A DNA stretch of 64,000 bases from Anaerosporobacter mobilis DSM 15930 (GTDB lineage Bacteria > Bacillota > Clostridia > Lachnospirales > Lachnospiraceae), in NCBI RefSeq assembly GCF_900142955.1, contig NZ_FRCP01000006.1, positions 248,001-312,000 on the forward strand, written 5' to 3'. The stretch's first letter is position 1. Each line of letters begins with the position of its first letter. Below are positions 17,771-26,076 of this stretch, in pieces. The position numbers were made by a program, and so were the translations under genes. The notes below the pieces were generated by a model. It saw only the letters and a list, made by a program, of their open reading frames with translations, did no database searches and was not told the DNA's origin.

Positions 17771-18622
17771 CTACAATAGATTCAGTATCCAATTTATCGG
17801 GTTAAGTACTTGTAGTGTTTGCATACTCTTAGGCATATGTTCTGTCGCTACAAAAGTTCCGGCTAGTAATGATAAGATAATTGCTACAGACGATGCGGTT
17901 AGATTTGCCCTCAGATCACTCTTACTTAATTTGACGATACACATGGACAATACTGCTGCTAATAAAGCAATGGTTAATACAATGGTTATAAACAGAGTAA
18001 ACTCCATTCGTACCCTTGGCATTATTGCCGTCATAAGCCCCAGACACACTCCACACTGAACCGCAGTAATTAGGAACGTATATCCACAGTAACCAATAAA
18101 ATAACTACCTTTTACGCGACCAGACATCATATATCTAGAAATAGTTCCACTTTTTTGATCCTTAAGATATTGTGTTGCATGAACGGTTGCTAATATTAAA
18201 AAGGTTGTTATTAATAAACCCACTGCCTGCTTTGCCGTCTTCGATGATTTTTCTGAGTTCGAAACGTTTTTTGCTATTACTGTGCTAGCTTTAATCTCTC
18301 GGACCTGTGGTTCTAGAGGTTTTGTCGTATCGATATATCTATGATATCTCCCCATTATAAGATTCGTATTTATTAAAGTTGACTCAGCCCTTTGAACTTC
18401 AATACCCTGATACCCATCTAGTTGTTCCATAACATACTTAATATCTTCTTTTGTTGTATTTGCATCGTCTAGAATTCCTACCCGTACTATATTAGTCTTA
18501 AACTGTAGAGAAATAACCGTTACTACACATATCAGCAAAGGAGCCAATACAACCATTACTATATTCATGCGGTTTCTCATTGCCCTCTTTATATTATTCT
18601 TTATAACCAGGTAAATCCCCAT
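17771..18622 (-). CDS. ABC-2 type permease, apparently C-terminally shortened
   Basis: 283 residues with an N-terminal membrane helix (IVMVVLAPLLICVVTVIS), a ~100-residue outside loop, and four more helices (AVGLLITTFLILATVHA, YTFLITAVQCGVCLGLM, FITIVLTIALLAAVLSM, SVAIILSLLAGTFVA). The protein stops right after LNPINWILNLL, a motif normally followed by a last helix in this family. Reading past the stop gives no hydrophobic segment, so the end seems truncated or the family is short here. The start overlaps the upstream permease gene by 29 nt. Together with the ATPase it would form an exporter. Substrate unknown. Confidence 0.75.
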   Translation of the reverse strand: MGIYLVIKNNIKRAMRNRMNIVMVVLAPLLICVVTVISLQFKTNIVRVGILDDANTTKEDIKYVMEQLDGYQGIEVQRAESTLINTNLIMGRYHRYIDTTKPLEPQVREIKASTVIAKNVSNSEKSSKTAKQAVGLLITTFLILATVHATQYLKDQKSGTISRYMMSGRVKGSYFIGYCGYTFLITAVQCGVCLGLMTAIMPRVRMEFTLFITIVLTIALLAAVLSMCIVKLSKSDLRANLTASSVAIILSLLAGTFVATEHMPKSMQTLQVLNPINWILNLL

Positions 18623-19361
18623 GTAAAAATTCCTCCTTTTTAAATGTTGTTATAGCAAAAATCGAAATGAATACACCAACCACAACATGAATCAATATTA
18701 GAATGCATACTCCTGATTTCATATGATCGAACAGCATAGCAAAAAGATAACGGTTTACGTGAGTAAGAGGTGATAAATTAAGGACTCCTTGAACTACTGG
18801 ATTACTAGTTCCAAGTGGGAAAAACACTCCTGCTGCTACTGCACACAACCCCACAGGTAGATTGATAAGATTCTTAATGAAAAGAAAATTCTTCATACCT
18901 GTTCCGAGAAGTACGCCGATTGCTGCAACTAAAAAACTCATAGCCACTAATAATAAACAAATCAAGATCCACTCTATTCCTCTAGGTAATTGCCATATGA
19001 AGCCACATATGACGAAAGTAAAACAGTTACAGATACTGAATACGATTGTACACGAGAATATCTTAGATAAAACAATCTGTCGTTCACTTATTGGCGCCAT
19101 AACTATACGCACAGCTGTTTTTGCATAAGCTTCCTCTTTACCAGCATAAGCAGCAGTAATCAGGGCCATACATGCACAGAATGGAATCATTACAACCGTA
19201 TAGTATTGGTAACTTGTTATAACATCACCAAATTGATTCCTAGTCAACACACCTAATATACTAATTAACAAGATAGGAAATATAATGTTATAGCCAATAG
19301 AAAAACCTTCTTTTATTCTTCTTCCTGTTTGAAAACGAATTAAAACCTTTAGTATATTCAT
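18594..19361 (-). CDS. ABC-2 type transporter permease
   Basis: 255 residues with six hydrophobic helices, typical of ABC-2 membrane components (IIFPILLISILGVLT, MIPFCACMALITAAY, then LNLSPLTHVNRYLF before the last helix). It directly follows the ATPase gene with no gap and overlaps the second permease gene. The pair probably forms a heterodimeric membrane channel for an exported small molecule or lipid. Confidence 0.85.
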   Translation of the reverse strand: MNILKVLIRFQTGRRIKEGFSIGYNIIFPILLISILGVLTRNQFGDVITSYQYYTVVMIPFCACMALITAAYAGKEEAYAKTAVRIVMAPISERQIVLSKIFSCTIVFSICNCFTFVICGFIWQLPRGIEWILICLLLVAMSFLVAAIGVLLGTGMKNFLFIKNLINLPVGLCAVAAGVFFPLGTSNPVVQGVLNLSPLTHVNRYLFAMLFDHMKSGVCILILIHVVVGVFISIFAITTFKKEEFLHGDLPGYKE

Positions 19362-20141
19362 CTATTCCACCCCATCTCTTAAATCTGTCCCCGTTAAAGT
19401 CAAGAATATTGACTCTAAGTTTTCGCACCCCTTATCATAGTACCTTTTCTTGATTATATCTTTCTCATCATCCACAAGGAGCTTACCATAGTCCATAATA
19501 ATCACTCGATTACACAATTCTTCGATTTCTTCAATGTAATGTGATATATAGATGACGGTAGTTCCTCTCTCTTGTAAAGTTCGAATCAAATGCATAATAT
19601 GATTCCTCGACTGCGGGTCTATTCCTACAGTTGGCTCATCCATAATTAAGATTTCAGGGGAATGAACGACGGAACAAGCAATATTTAATCTTCGCTTCAT
19701 ACCACCAGAGAATTTAGATGGAGATTCTTTTCTACGATCCCACAACCCAACAAAATTCAAAACTTCTTCTATTCTGTTTTGAAGCTCTAACCCTTTATAA
19801 CCATATAACGATCCAAAGAATTTAACATTGTCGTAAGCACTTAAGTCCTCATATAATGCAATATCTTGCGGAACAACTCCAAGCCTTTTCTTAAAATTGA
19901 TGGCATTCTTTTGTATGTTCTCTCCATGGAATAAAACCACACCGTTATCCGCCTTCTCAATTCCCGCTATAACCTTAGTCAATGTACTCTTACCTGCACC
20001 GTTAGGTCCAAGTAGTCCAATGATATCCCCCGTTTGAACTCTAAAACTAATTTCCTTTAATACTTCTACCTTGTTATAACTTTTCTGCATATCCTGTAAT
20101 TCCATAATACATTCTTTTTCCTTCTTAATCTCTTTTAACAT
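19362..20141 (-). CDS. ABC transporter ATP-binding protein
   Basis: 259 residues with Walker A GPNGAGKST near residue 45, Q-loop GVVPQD, signature KFSGGMKRRLNIA, Walker B ILIMDEPTVGID and the H-loop YISHYIEE. The SGGMKRR signature and C-terminal extension are those of DrrA/CcmA-type exporters. The start at 20141 is backed by AGGAG/AGAGG before ATG; a second ATG at 20105 is possible. The gene lies behind a promoter and a PadR-type operator (20187-20238). Confidence 0.9.
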   Translation of the reverse strand: MLKEIKKEKECIMELQDMQKSYNKVEVLKEISFRVQTGDIIGLLGPNGAGKSTLTKVIAGIEKADNGVVLFHGENIQKNAINFKKRLGVVPQDIALYEDLSAYDNVKFFGSLYGYKGLELQNRIEEVLNFVGLWDRRKESPSKFSGGMKRRLNIACSVVHSPEILIMDEPTVGIDPQSRNHIMHLIRTLQERGTTVIYISHYIEEIEELCNRVIIMDYGKLLVDDEKDIIKKRYYDKGCENLESIFLTLTGTDLRDGVE

Positions 20142-20186
20142 AACAGCCTCTTTCTCCTTATTAATTATTTTTTGACCAATATTGTT

Positions 20187-20204
20187 TATCCAACATTGGA
20201 TATA
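20187..20204. promoter_or_regulatory. PadR-type operator before the ABC operon
   Basis: TATCCAACATTGGATATA is a palindrome lying just downstream of the -10 box of the ABC promoter. The same CAACrTTGGATATA sequence appears in the palindrome at the padR promoter (21160-21206). This implies one regulator for both. Confidence 0.65.
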
Positions 20205-20208
20205 TGCT

Positions 20209-20238
20209 TATATATTTAGGTGCAGCATTGAAAGTCAA
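20209..20238 (-). promoter_or_regulatory. Promoter of the ABC exporter operon
   Basis: Minus strand: TTGACT (20238-20233), 18-nt spacer, TATATA (20214-20209). It sits in one arm of the hairpin element at 20209-20331 and immediately before the operator. Confidence 0.5.
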
Positions 20239-20331
20239 AGAAATTTCTATGGCGTTATCCACATTAGGCTTCCTATCTTAGACGATATTCCATACTTTCT
20301 TCAAGACTTTTCAACATTTGCACCTTATATA
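20209..20331. repeat. Long imperfect hairpin between padR-type and ABC genes
   Basis: About 120 nt folding on itself: AGGTGCAGCATTGAAAGTC on the left against GACTTTTCAACATTTGCACC on the right, and AAAGAAATTTCTATGGCGT against ACGATATTCCATACTTTCTT inside. It resembles the other long-hairpin elements in size, but its ends differ. Confidence 0.6.
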
Positions 20332-20345
20332 CTTTTTGAGCGTAG

Positions 20346-21068
20346 TTATGACTTCTGTCTTTGTAATTCTTCTAATATTAAGTCCAGGTTATCTAGAGCT
20401 TTACTCGGATTATCCTTAATAATATCTTTTATTTTATTCAAATAGCTAATTTTTTGATCCACTTCAGACACTTCTACTTCTGTTTCATCACTATCTACAT
20501 CAAACTGTATAATGAAGTTCTTCATGGCATCCCCTTCATTCAAATATAGCTCTAGATTATCTAATAGCTCTTTATGCCAAAGAATCTGATCCTCTAACGC
20601 ATTAATTGTCATCGAGAAAGATAACTGGACCAATTTAGTTGCATCTTTACCTGCCTTTATGTCGGACCATCTCTTCCAATATTCGCGCTTTTCTTCTAGT
20701 TCTTTAATATGGTTTTGAATCGCTACCTTTAATTCAGATTCATCAAGTAATGAAAGCATAGGTTCTATAATGAATTTGGGTGACCCTGTACCAGCAATTG
20801 GGGTTTGTAACACACTCATTATCTCCTTATGCATCTCCTTCATACCATGTTCTGTAATCTTATAGATCTTACGCACTCTTGATCCAGTTCTCTCTTCCCT
20901 TAAAACATCAATACATTTTTCTTTTTCCAGTTTTGTTAATGCATAATAAATAGATCCTGACTGAATCTTCATCCATTGATCCGTACCTGACAGCTGAATG
21001 AATTTTTGAATCTCATACCCGTGTGTTGGCTTTATACTAAGATAATATAGAATTAACGCTCTTATCAT
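20346..21068 (-). CDS. PadR-family transcriptional regulator
   Basis: The start is placed at the ATG at 21068 (MIRALILYYLSIKPTHGYEI), which has GAGGA upstream; a longer frame begins at 21125. 240 residues: the PadR winged helix (ALILYYLSIKPTHGYEI, then SIYYALTKLEKEKCI and RKIYKITEHGMKEM) and a long C-terminal helical effector/dimer domain. PadR proteins are usually repressors of neighbouring exporter genes. The same palindrome occurs at this gene's own promoter and at that of the ABC operon, so it likely represses both. Confidence 0.88.
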   Translation of the reverse strand: MIRALILYYLSIKPTHGYEIQKFIQLSGTDQWMKIQSGSIYYALTKLEKEKCIDVLREERTGSRVRKIYKITEHGMKEMHKEIMSVLQTPIAGTGSPKFIIEPMLSLLDESELKVAIQNHIKELEEKREYWKRWSDIKAGKDATKLVQLSFSMTINALEDQILWHKELLDNLELYLNEGDAMKNFIIQFDVDSDETEVEVSEVDQKISYLNKIKDIIKDNPSKALDNLDLILEELQRQKS

Positions 21069-21159
21069 ACAATTCCTCTTTTCCAGAAACAATAGAAAGC
21101 ACGTTTTTGAACTTTCTATTGTCATGAATTTTTCTTAGTCTACAGTACTATAGACATAG

Positions 21160-21206
21160 CAATTACTCAACGTTGGATATATTATATATCCAACGTTGAG
21201 TAATTG
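21160..21206. promoter_or_regulatory. 47-nt perfect palindrome over the padR promoter
   Basis: The two 23-nt arms (CAATTACTCAACGTTGGATA... and its exact complement) flank a single central base. On the minus strand TTGACA (21210-21205) and TATAAT (18-nt spacing) overlap the palindrome, so binding would block the padR-type gene. The rest of the gap to the MFS gene (21207-21391) holds an AACACAAT/ATTGTGTT hairpin (21230-21251) of unknown role and the MFS ribosome site. Confidence 0.7.
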
Positions 21207-21391
21207 TCAATACATTGCTATATTTTTCTAACACAATCTTACTATTGTGTTATTATTAAACCGTTTAATGCAAGAAAATATACTTTATATATGCTATTAT
21301 TTATATTAGTTTGCCTATTCAATTACACTTTACATTTTAATTTCACTGTAGTATTGGATAGCATATCAATGAATAACGGAGGATTCTACTA

Positions 21392-22597
21392 TTGAAAAAT
21401 AAATACCAAAAAACCATATATGCCTGTTTTACTGGTTATATTGTTCAAGCTATTATTAATAATTTCGTCCCTTTACTCTTTCTTACCCTACAATCAACCT
21501 ATCAGATCTCTTTATCCAAGATAACCTTTCTAGTGACTGTTAACTTCGGATTACAACTTATAATTGATTTACTATCCATAGGCTTTGTAGACAAAATAGG
21601 CTATCGTGCCTCCGCTTTACTTGCCCACATCTTCTCCGCTGCAGGATTAATCTTATTAACTATCCTTCCAGATTTGATGTCGGATGCCTATATAGGAATA
21701 ATAATATCCGTAATGGTTTACGCAATTGGTGGTGGTTTACTCGAAGTTCTAATCAGTCCGATTGTAGAAGCTTGCCCTACAGATAACAAAGAAAAGGCTA
21801 TGAGTTTACTTCATTCCTTCTATTGTTGGGGCCATGTAAGTGTTGTTTTACTTTCCACTTTATTCTTTGCCCTATTCGGTATACATAACTGGAAGTTACT
21901 TGCTATCTTCTGGGCTATCATTCCTATTATAAATGCCATCTCCTTTACTAAGGTACCAATTGCTCCACTCATAGACGATGATGAAACTGGTTTGAAATTG
22001 AAAGATTTAGTAAAGACGAAAGTTTTCTGGGTGCTTATGTTGCTAATGGTTTGTGCAGGAGCAAGCGAACAAGCGGTAAGTCAATGGGCCTCAACTTTTG
22101 CAGAAAAAGGACTACATGTTAGTAAGACGGTTGGTGACCTCGCAGGACCAATGTTATTTGCTATCCTTATGGGAACCTCACGTGCAATATACGGAAAATA
22201 CGGTCATAAAATTAATTTGAATCGCTTCATGTTATTCAGTGGTTTCACTTGCGTCCTATCTTACCTGATTATATCTCTTTCTCCATATCCTGTCCTAGGA
22301 CTAATCGGTTGTGGTTTATGTGGATTATCGGTAGGAATATTATGGCCTGGAACCTTCAGTATTGCCTCTGCTACTATACGTGGAGGCGGCACTGCCATGT
22401 TCGCCTTCCTTGCATTAGCTGGTGATCTTGGTTGCTCTGGTGGACCAACCTTTGTGGGATTGGTATCTAGTACCTTCTCTGATAACTTGAAAGCAGGAAT
22501 CTTAGGGGCGATTATATTCCCGATTCTTCTTATTCTTGGTATTAAGGTATTAGGTCGCATGCAGACTAATAAAAATGTTCATGCAATCAATAAATAA
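21392..22597 (+). CDS. Major facilitator superfamily transporter
   Basis: 401 residues, twelve predicted membrane helices in two six-helix halves joined by a polar loop (DDDETGLKLKDLVKTKVFW, near residue 200). The start codon is TTG, set by CGGAGG about 9 nt upstream; no in-frame ATG is close. DKIGYRASALLA after helix 2 is the MFS loop motif. It resembles the FucP/sugar-like group, but the substrate cannot be told. The convergent terminator at 22721-22766 ends it. Confidence 0.88.
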   Translation: MKNKYQKTIYACFTGYIVQAIINNFVPLLFLTLQSTYQISLSKITFLVTVNFGLQLIIDLLSIGFVDKIGYRASALLAHIFSAAGLILLTILPDLMSDAYIGIIISVMVYAIGGGLLEVLISPIVEACPTDNKEKAMSLLHSFYCWGHVSVVLLSTLFFALFGIHNWKLLAIFWAIIPIINAISFTKVPIAPLIDDDETGLKLKDLVKTKVFWVLMLLMVCAGASEQAVSQWASTFAEKGLHVSKTVGDLAGPMLFAILMGTSRAIYGKYGHKINLNRFMLFSGFTCVLSYLIISLSPYPVLGLIGCGLCGLSVGILWPGTFSIASATIRGGGTAMFAFLALAGDLGCSGGPTFVGLVSSTFSDNLKAGILGAIIFPILLILGIKVLGRMQTNKNVHAINK

Positions 22598-22720
22598 TTG
22601 TAGACGCAATGACAATTGTGATTGTTTATTACTTTAAGAACAGAACTAATTTTGTTCTGATCAATAATTATATAGTGAGCCACTTATGTAAAAGACTACA
22701 ATAAAACTTTGCTTCACTAA

Positions 22721-22766
22721 AAGGAAGACGTGATTGATCTTGATTAAAAGCAATCACGTCTTCCTT
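22721..22766. terminator. Bidirectional terminator after MFS gene and hemL
   Basis: AAGGAAGACGTGATTG pairs with CAATCACGTCTTCCTT, 14-nt loop. It lies between the convergent MFS gene and hemL and marks the 3' end of the tetrapyrrole/cobalamin gene run. Confidence 0.85.
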
Positions 22767-22820
22767 CTATATTAACTATTAATTACATATTCTATTTTAT
22801 AGCTATTCAGCCCTTTAATC

Positions 22821-24107
22821 CTAACATTGTTTAAAGAACTCTTCCGCATCCTCTAAGAATCTATGAATATCCTCTTCTGTATGAGCTGCAGATAAGAAAA
22901 TTGCCTCGAATTGGCTTGGTCCAATATAATGTCCTTTATTCAGCATATGATTAAAATATCTACCAAACATAATAGTATCAGACGTTTTTGCGGACACATA
23001 ATCTACTACAGGTTCCTTCGTAAAGAATATACAGCTTAATGAACCAATTCCATTCACTACACATGGAATTTCGTACTTCTTAACTAAATCACGTAAACCT
23101 GAACGAAGTCTTTCTCCATATCCGTTAATTTTCCTATAGATTTCTGGGTGATCCTTCAGTATTCTAAGTTGTGTAATCCCTGCACGCATAGCTACGGGGT
23201 TTCCACTTAATGTACCTGCTTGATATACAGCTCCTACTGGGGATACAACTTGCATCACATCTTTACGTCCACCATAAGCTCCAACCGGCATTCCTCCGCC
23301 TATAATCTTACCATAAGTAATAAGATCCGGTTTGATACCAAAGTAACCTGATGCACCTTCTAATTGTAAACGAAATCCCGTAATTACTTCATCAAAGATA
23401 AGAAGTGCTCCTTCTCTTGTACAGATTTCTCGTAACCCTTGTAAGAAACCTTCCTGTGGTAAAATAACACCCATATTCGCTGCAATCGGTTCAACGATTA
23501 AACTTGCAATCTCACCTGTATTCTCGACAAATAATTTCTCTACACTTTCAAGATTATTATATACTGCAGTTAATGTATCCTCTGCACAACCGGCCGGTAC
23601 ACCTGCACTATCCGGTACACCTGACGTCATAACACCAGAACCAGCTTTCACTAGCATAGCATCTGCATGACCATGGTAACAACCTTCAAACTTAATTACC
23701 TTATTACGTGCCGTGTATCCTCTTGCAACACGAATTGCACTCATAACAGCTTCTGTTCCTGAATTCACCATTCGTATCATCTCAATGGAAGGCACTATAT
23801 CACAAATCAACTTAGCCATCTCCACTTCAATTTCTGTCGCTGCACCAAAGCTAAGACCTTTATCAATTGCTTCTTGTACCGCTACTTGTACCTGCTCATT
23901 CTTATGTCCAAGAATCATCGGCCCCCAAGAACCAATGTAATCAATATATTCATTCCCATCTACGTCATAGATGTATTGTTTCTCTGCCCTATCTATAAAT
24001 CTCGGACTTCCACCAACCGCTTGAAAAGCACGTACCGGACTATTCACACCACCTGGTATAATCTCAACTGCTTCTGTAAATAAACGTTCTGATTTATCTG
24101 TCTTCAT
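22821..24107 (-). CDS. hemL: Glutamate-1-semialdehyde 2,1-aminomutase
   Basis: PLP enzyme making 5-aminolevulinate from glutamate-1-semialdehyde, the second step of the C5 pathway. The start is placed at the ATG at 24107, which follows GGAGG with 5-nt spacing and gives the usual 428 residues; an upstream in-frame ATG at 24161 is less likely. Visible: IIPGGVNSPVRAF near residue 15, YHGHADAML, VEPIAANMGV, the Asp of LLIFDEVITGFR and the PLP-lysine in TYGKIIGGGMPVGAYGG. Last gene of the long minus-strand run. Confidence 0.97.
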   Translation of the reverse strand: MKTDKSERLFTEAVEIIPGGVNSPVRAFQAVGGSPRFIDRAEKQYIYDVDGNEYIDYIGSWGPMILGHKNEQVQVAVQEAIDKGLSFGAATEIEVEMAKLICDIVPSIEMIRMVNSGTEAVMSAIRVARGYTARNKVIKFEGCYHGHADAMLVKAGSGVMTSGVPDSAGVPAGCAEDTLTAVYNNLESVEKLFVENTGEIASLIVEPIAANMGVILPQEGFLQGLREICTREGALLIFDEVITGFRLQLEGASGYFGIKPDLITYGKIIGGGMPVGAYGGRKDVMQVVSPVGAVYQAGTLSGNPVAMRAGITQLRILKDHPEIYRKINGYGERLRSGLRDLVKKYEIPCVVNGIGSLSCIFFTKEPVVDYVSAKTSDTIMFGRYFNHMLNKGHYIGPSQFEAIFLSAAHTEEDIHRFLEDAEEFFKQC

Positions 24108-24170
24108 TCTTACCTCCATGCATAATTCAAGACAATTTTTAATCTTACAAATTAATGCCATTTACTTCAC

Positions 24171-24695
24171 TTAAAAATACTTGCTATAGTCCCCTTGTGG
24201 GATTTCTTTCTCTAAACCAACTACCCGTGGCCATTGATTCGTATCGTCAATTATAAAGCCCATAATCATTCCCATATGAGAATGTAAATGTCTATACTGT
24301 GCTAATATTAGAGTAAACTTTGCATATTCACAATTAACTGGTTTTTCTAATAATTCTTTATCCAGCAAACCATTTACATAGTTTATTATTTTCTCTGCTA
24401 TTTGATTATAATAATACTCAATATCTTCTCTTGCTAGCCTCTTCTCACTAGTAACATCTAGATTATTCAGATCCTTCACATGTATTGATGGCTCCTGATA
24501 ATTCAGATCACGGGGATTAATAAACCACAAATCTAACGAATGTAGCATATGATAAACATGCTTCCATAATGGCATCTCACCATATATCTTATTCCATAAT
24601 CCATTCGGGATACAGTCAATTACATTTTTCACTTCCCACAATGTCCTTCTTGTCTGATCCTCAATTATCTTCGTTAAGGAATCCTGCACTAACAT
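24171..24695 (-). CDS. DinB-like (four-helix, metal-binding) protein
   Basis: 174 residues, helical. His residues H46, H49 and H52 (PLWKHVYHMLHSLDLWF) and the RHLHSHMG motif near residue 135 fit the metal triad of the DinB/YfiT superfamily. Members bind Ni/Zn and several are thiol-dependent transferases; no specific activity is known here. It lies inside the tetrapyrrole operon between hemB and hemL, with a strong GGGGGGG ribosome site. A heme/corrinoid-related role is only suggested by position. Confidence 0.75.
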   Translation of the reverse strand: MLVQDSLTKIIEDQTRRTLWEVKNVIDCIPNGLWNKIYGEMPLWKHVYHMLHSLDLWFINPRDLNYQEPSIHVKDLNNLDVTSEKRLAREDIEYYYNQIAEKIINYVNGLLDKELLEKPVNCEYAKFTLILAQYRHLHSHMGMIMGFIIDDTNQWPRVVGLEKEIPQGDYSKYF

Positions 24696-24725
24696 TGTAA
24701 TCCCCCCCTTATTATTATAATTCTA

Positions 24726-24929
24726 TAGACAGTTGCGATACTCTTTGTAATGGCGACAAACATATCAATGTGTTTTATGTCTACCGTTACAATTCTCTGC
24801 ATTGTGTTAAACGTCCCATACAATGCTTTCTATTGTATGGGTAAGTAACACAATTTTAAGAGAATTGTAGTAGGTAGCCTTAAAACACAGATATGTTGTC
24901 GACATGGAGAAGAGTTTCGCAATTACCTA
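24726..24929. mobile_element. Long-hairpin MITE-like element, copy B1
   Basis: 204 nt between hemB and the DinB-like gene. The termini TAGACAGTTGCGATACTC and (reverse complement of the right end) TAGGTAATTGCGAAACTC match at 14 of 18 positions. The interior is an almost complete hairpin: ACAATTCTC/GAGAATTGT, TTGTGTTA/TAACACAA and CCCATACAAT/ATTGTATGGG at the tip. It is flanked by the 12-bp direct repeat ATTATAATTCTA (24714-24725 and 24930-24941). Removing the element and one repeat gives the hemB stop, about 18 nt, then the DinB-like ribosome site, a normal operon junction. No coding capacity. Confidence 0.85.
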
Positions 24930-24938
24930 ATTATAATT

Positions 24939-25922
24939 CTACCCTATTCTTCCTTCCTCGATGTACCCTGCAATTTCCTTCGCATAATAAGAGATGAGAA
25001 TATCTGCACCAGCACGAAACATACTGACAGCAGATTCACCAACTACCGCGGCCTCATCTATGTAACCTGCCATTGCTGCTGCTTTAATCATTGAATATTC
25101 TCCACTAACACTATATACCGCACAAGGAACTGGAAAACGTTCAGAAATCTCTTTGACTATATCTAAGTACGCAAGACCCGGTTTTACCATAAGAATATCC
25201 GCACCTTCAGCTAGATCTAATTCTGCTTCCTTAATTGCCTCTCTTTTATTATGGTAATCCATTTGGTAGGATTTGCGATCACCAAATGCTGGTGCTGAAC
25301 CAGCTGCATCACGAAATGGTCCGTAGAAAGCTGATGAATATTTCACCGCATAAGACATAATAGGCGTATTCGTATATCCTGCACCATCTAAGGTATTGCG
25401 AATTGCTAAGATTCTACCATCCATCATATCCGATGGAGCTACCATATCCGCTCCTGCTTGAACATGAGATAAAGATGTCTTAGCTAATACTTCTAAGGTA
25501 CTATCATTATCTACCGTGTGATCGTGTAATATACCGCAATGCCCATGGGAGGTGTATTCACATAGACAGACGTCCGTAATTAGATATAAGTCAGGAAATT
25601 CTCTCTTAGCAAGTTCCAGTGCTTTTTGCACAATACCATCCTCTGCCCAAGCTCCGCTACCACACGCATCCTTATGTTCAGGAATACCAAAAAACAAAAC
25701 TCCACGCACTCCTGATTTCTGAATACGTTCCAATTCATATGCTAAGGTATCTAAACTATAACGATACTGACCAGGCATAGCCGCTATCTCTTCCCTAATC
25801 TTCTGCCCTTCTTTCACGAATACTGGATAGATTAAACCATTCTTTGAAACTCTAGTCTCTCTAACCATATCGCGAAGTATTTGGCTTCCTCTTAACCTTC
25901 TTGGTCTATTAAGTAATTCCAT
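24939..25922 (-). CDS. hemB: Delta-aminolevulinic acid dehydratase (porphobilinogen synthase)
   Basis: Condenses two 5-aminolevulinates to porphobilinogen. 327 residues. It shows the Cys-rich zinc-type site DVCLCEYTSHGHCG near residue 117, the Schiff-base lysine in MVKPGLAYLD near residue 250, and MAGYIDEAAVVGES. The N-terminus MELLNRPRRLRGSQILRDMV is typical. Its stop codon lies in the right-hand flanking repeat of element B1. Confidence 0.97.
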   Translation of the reverse strand: MELLNRPRRLRGSQILRDMVRETRVSKNGLIYPVFVKEGQKIREEIAAMPGQYRYSLDTLAYELERIQKSGVRGVLFFGIPEHKDACGSGAWAEDGIVQKALELAKREFPDLYLITDVCLCEYTSHGHCGILHDHTVDNDSTLEVLAKTSLSHVQAGADMVAPSDMMDGRILAIRNTLDGAGYTNTPIMSYAVKYSSAFYGPFRDAAGSAPAFGDRKSYQMDYHNKREAIKEAELDLAEGADILMVKPGLAYLDIVKEISERFPVPCAVYSVSGEYSMIKAAAMAGYIDEAAVVGESAVSMFRAGADILISYYAKEIAGYIEEGRIG

Positions 25923-26076
25923 CTATATCACTATTCCTTTCATAATCTGCTTCAGATTTCTTATAATTCTTGCCTAACTCACTATGATACCAATCACGTT
26001 ATGCACCTTATAAATAACTGTTAGGATTTTGCTTTGACATGACCTCCGAGCCCAATTTAGGCGACTTGGAACGCCC

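Noticed and set aside
20182..20445. 87-codon plus-strand frame between the ABC and padR-type genes
   Set aside because: It runs through an operator and a hairpin element and into the 3' end of padR; no ribosome site.
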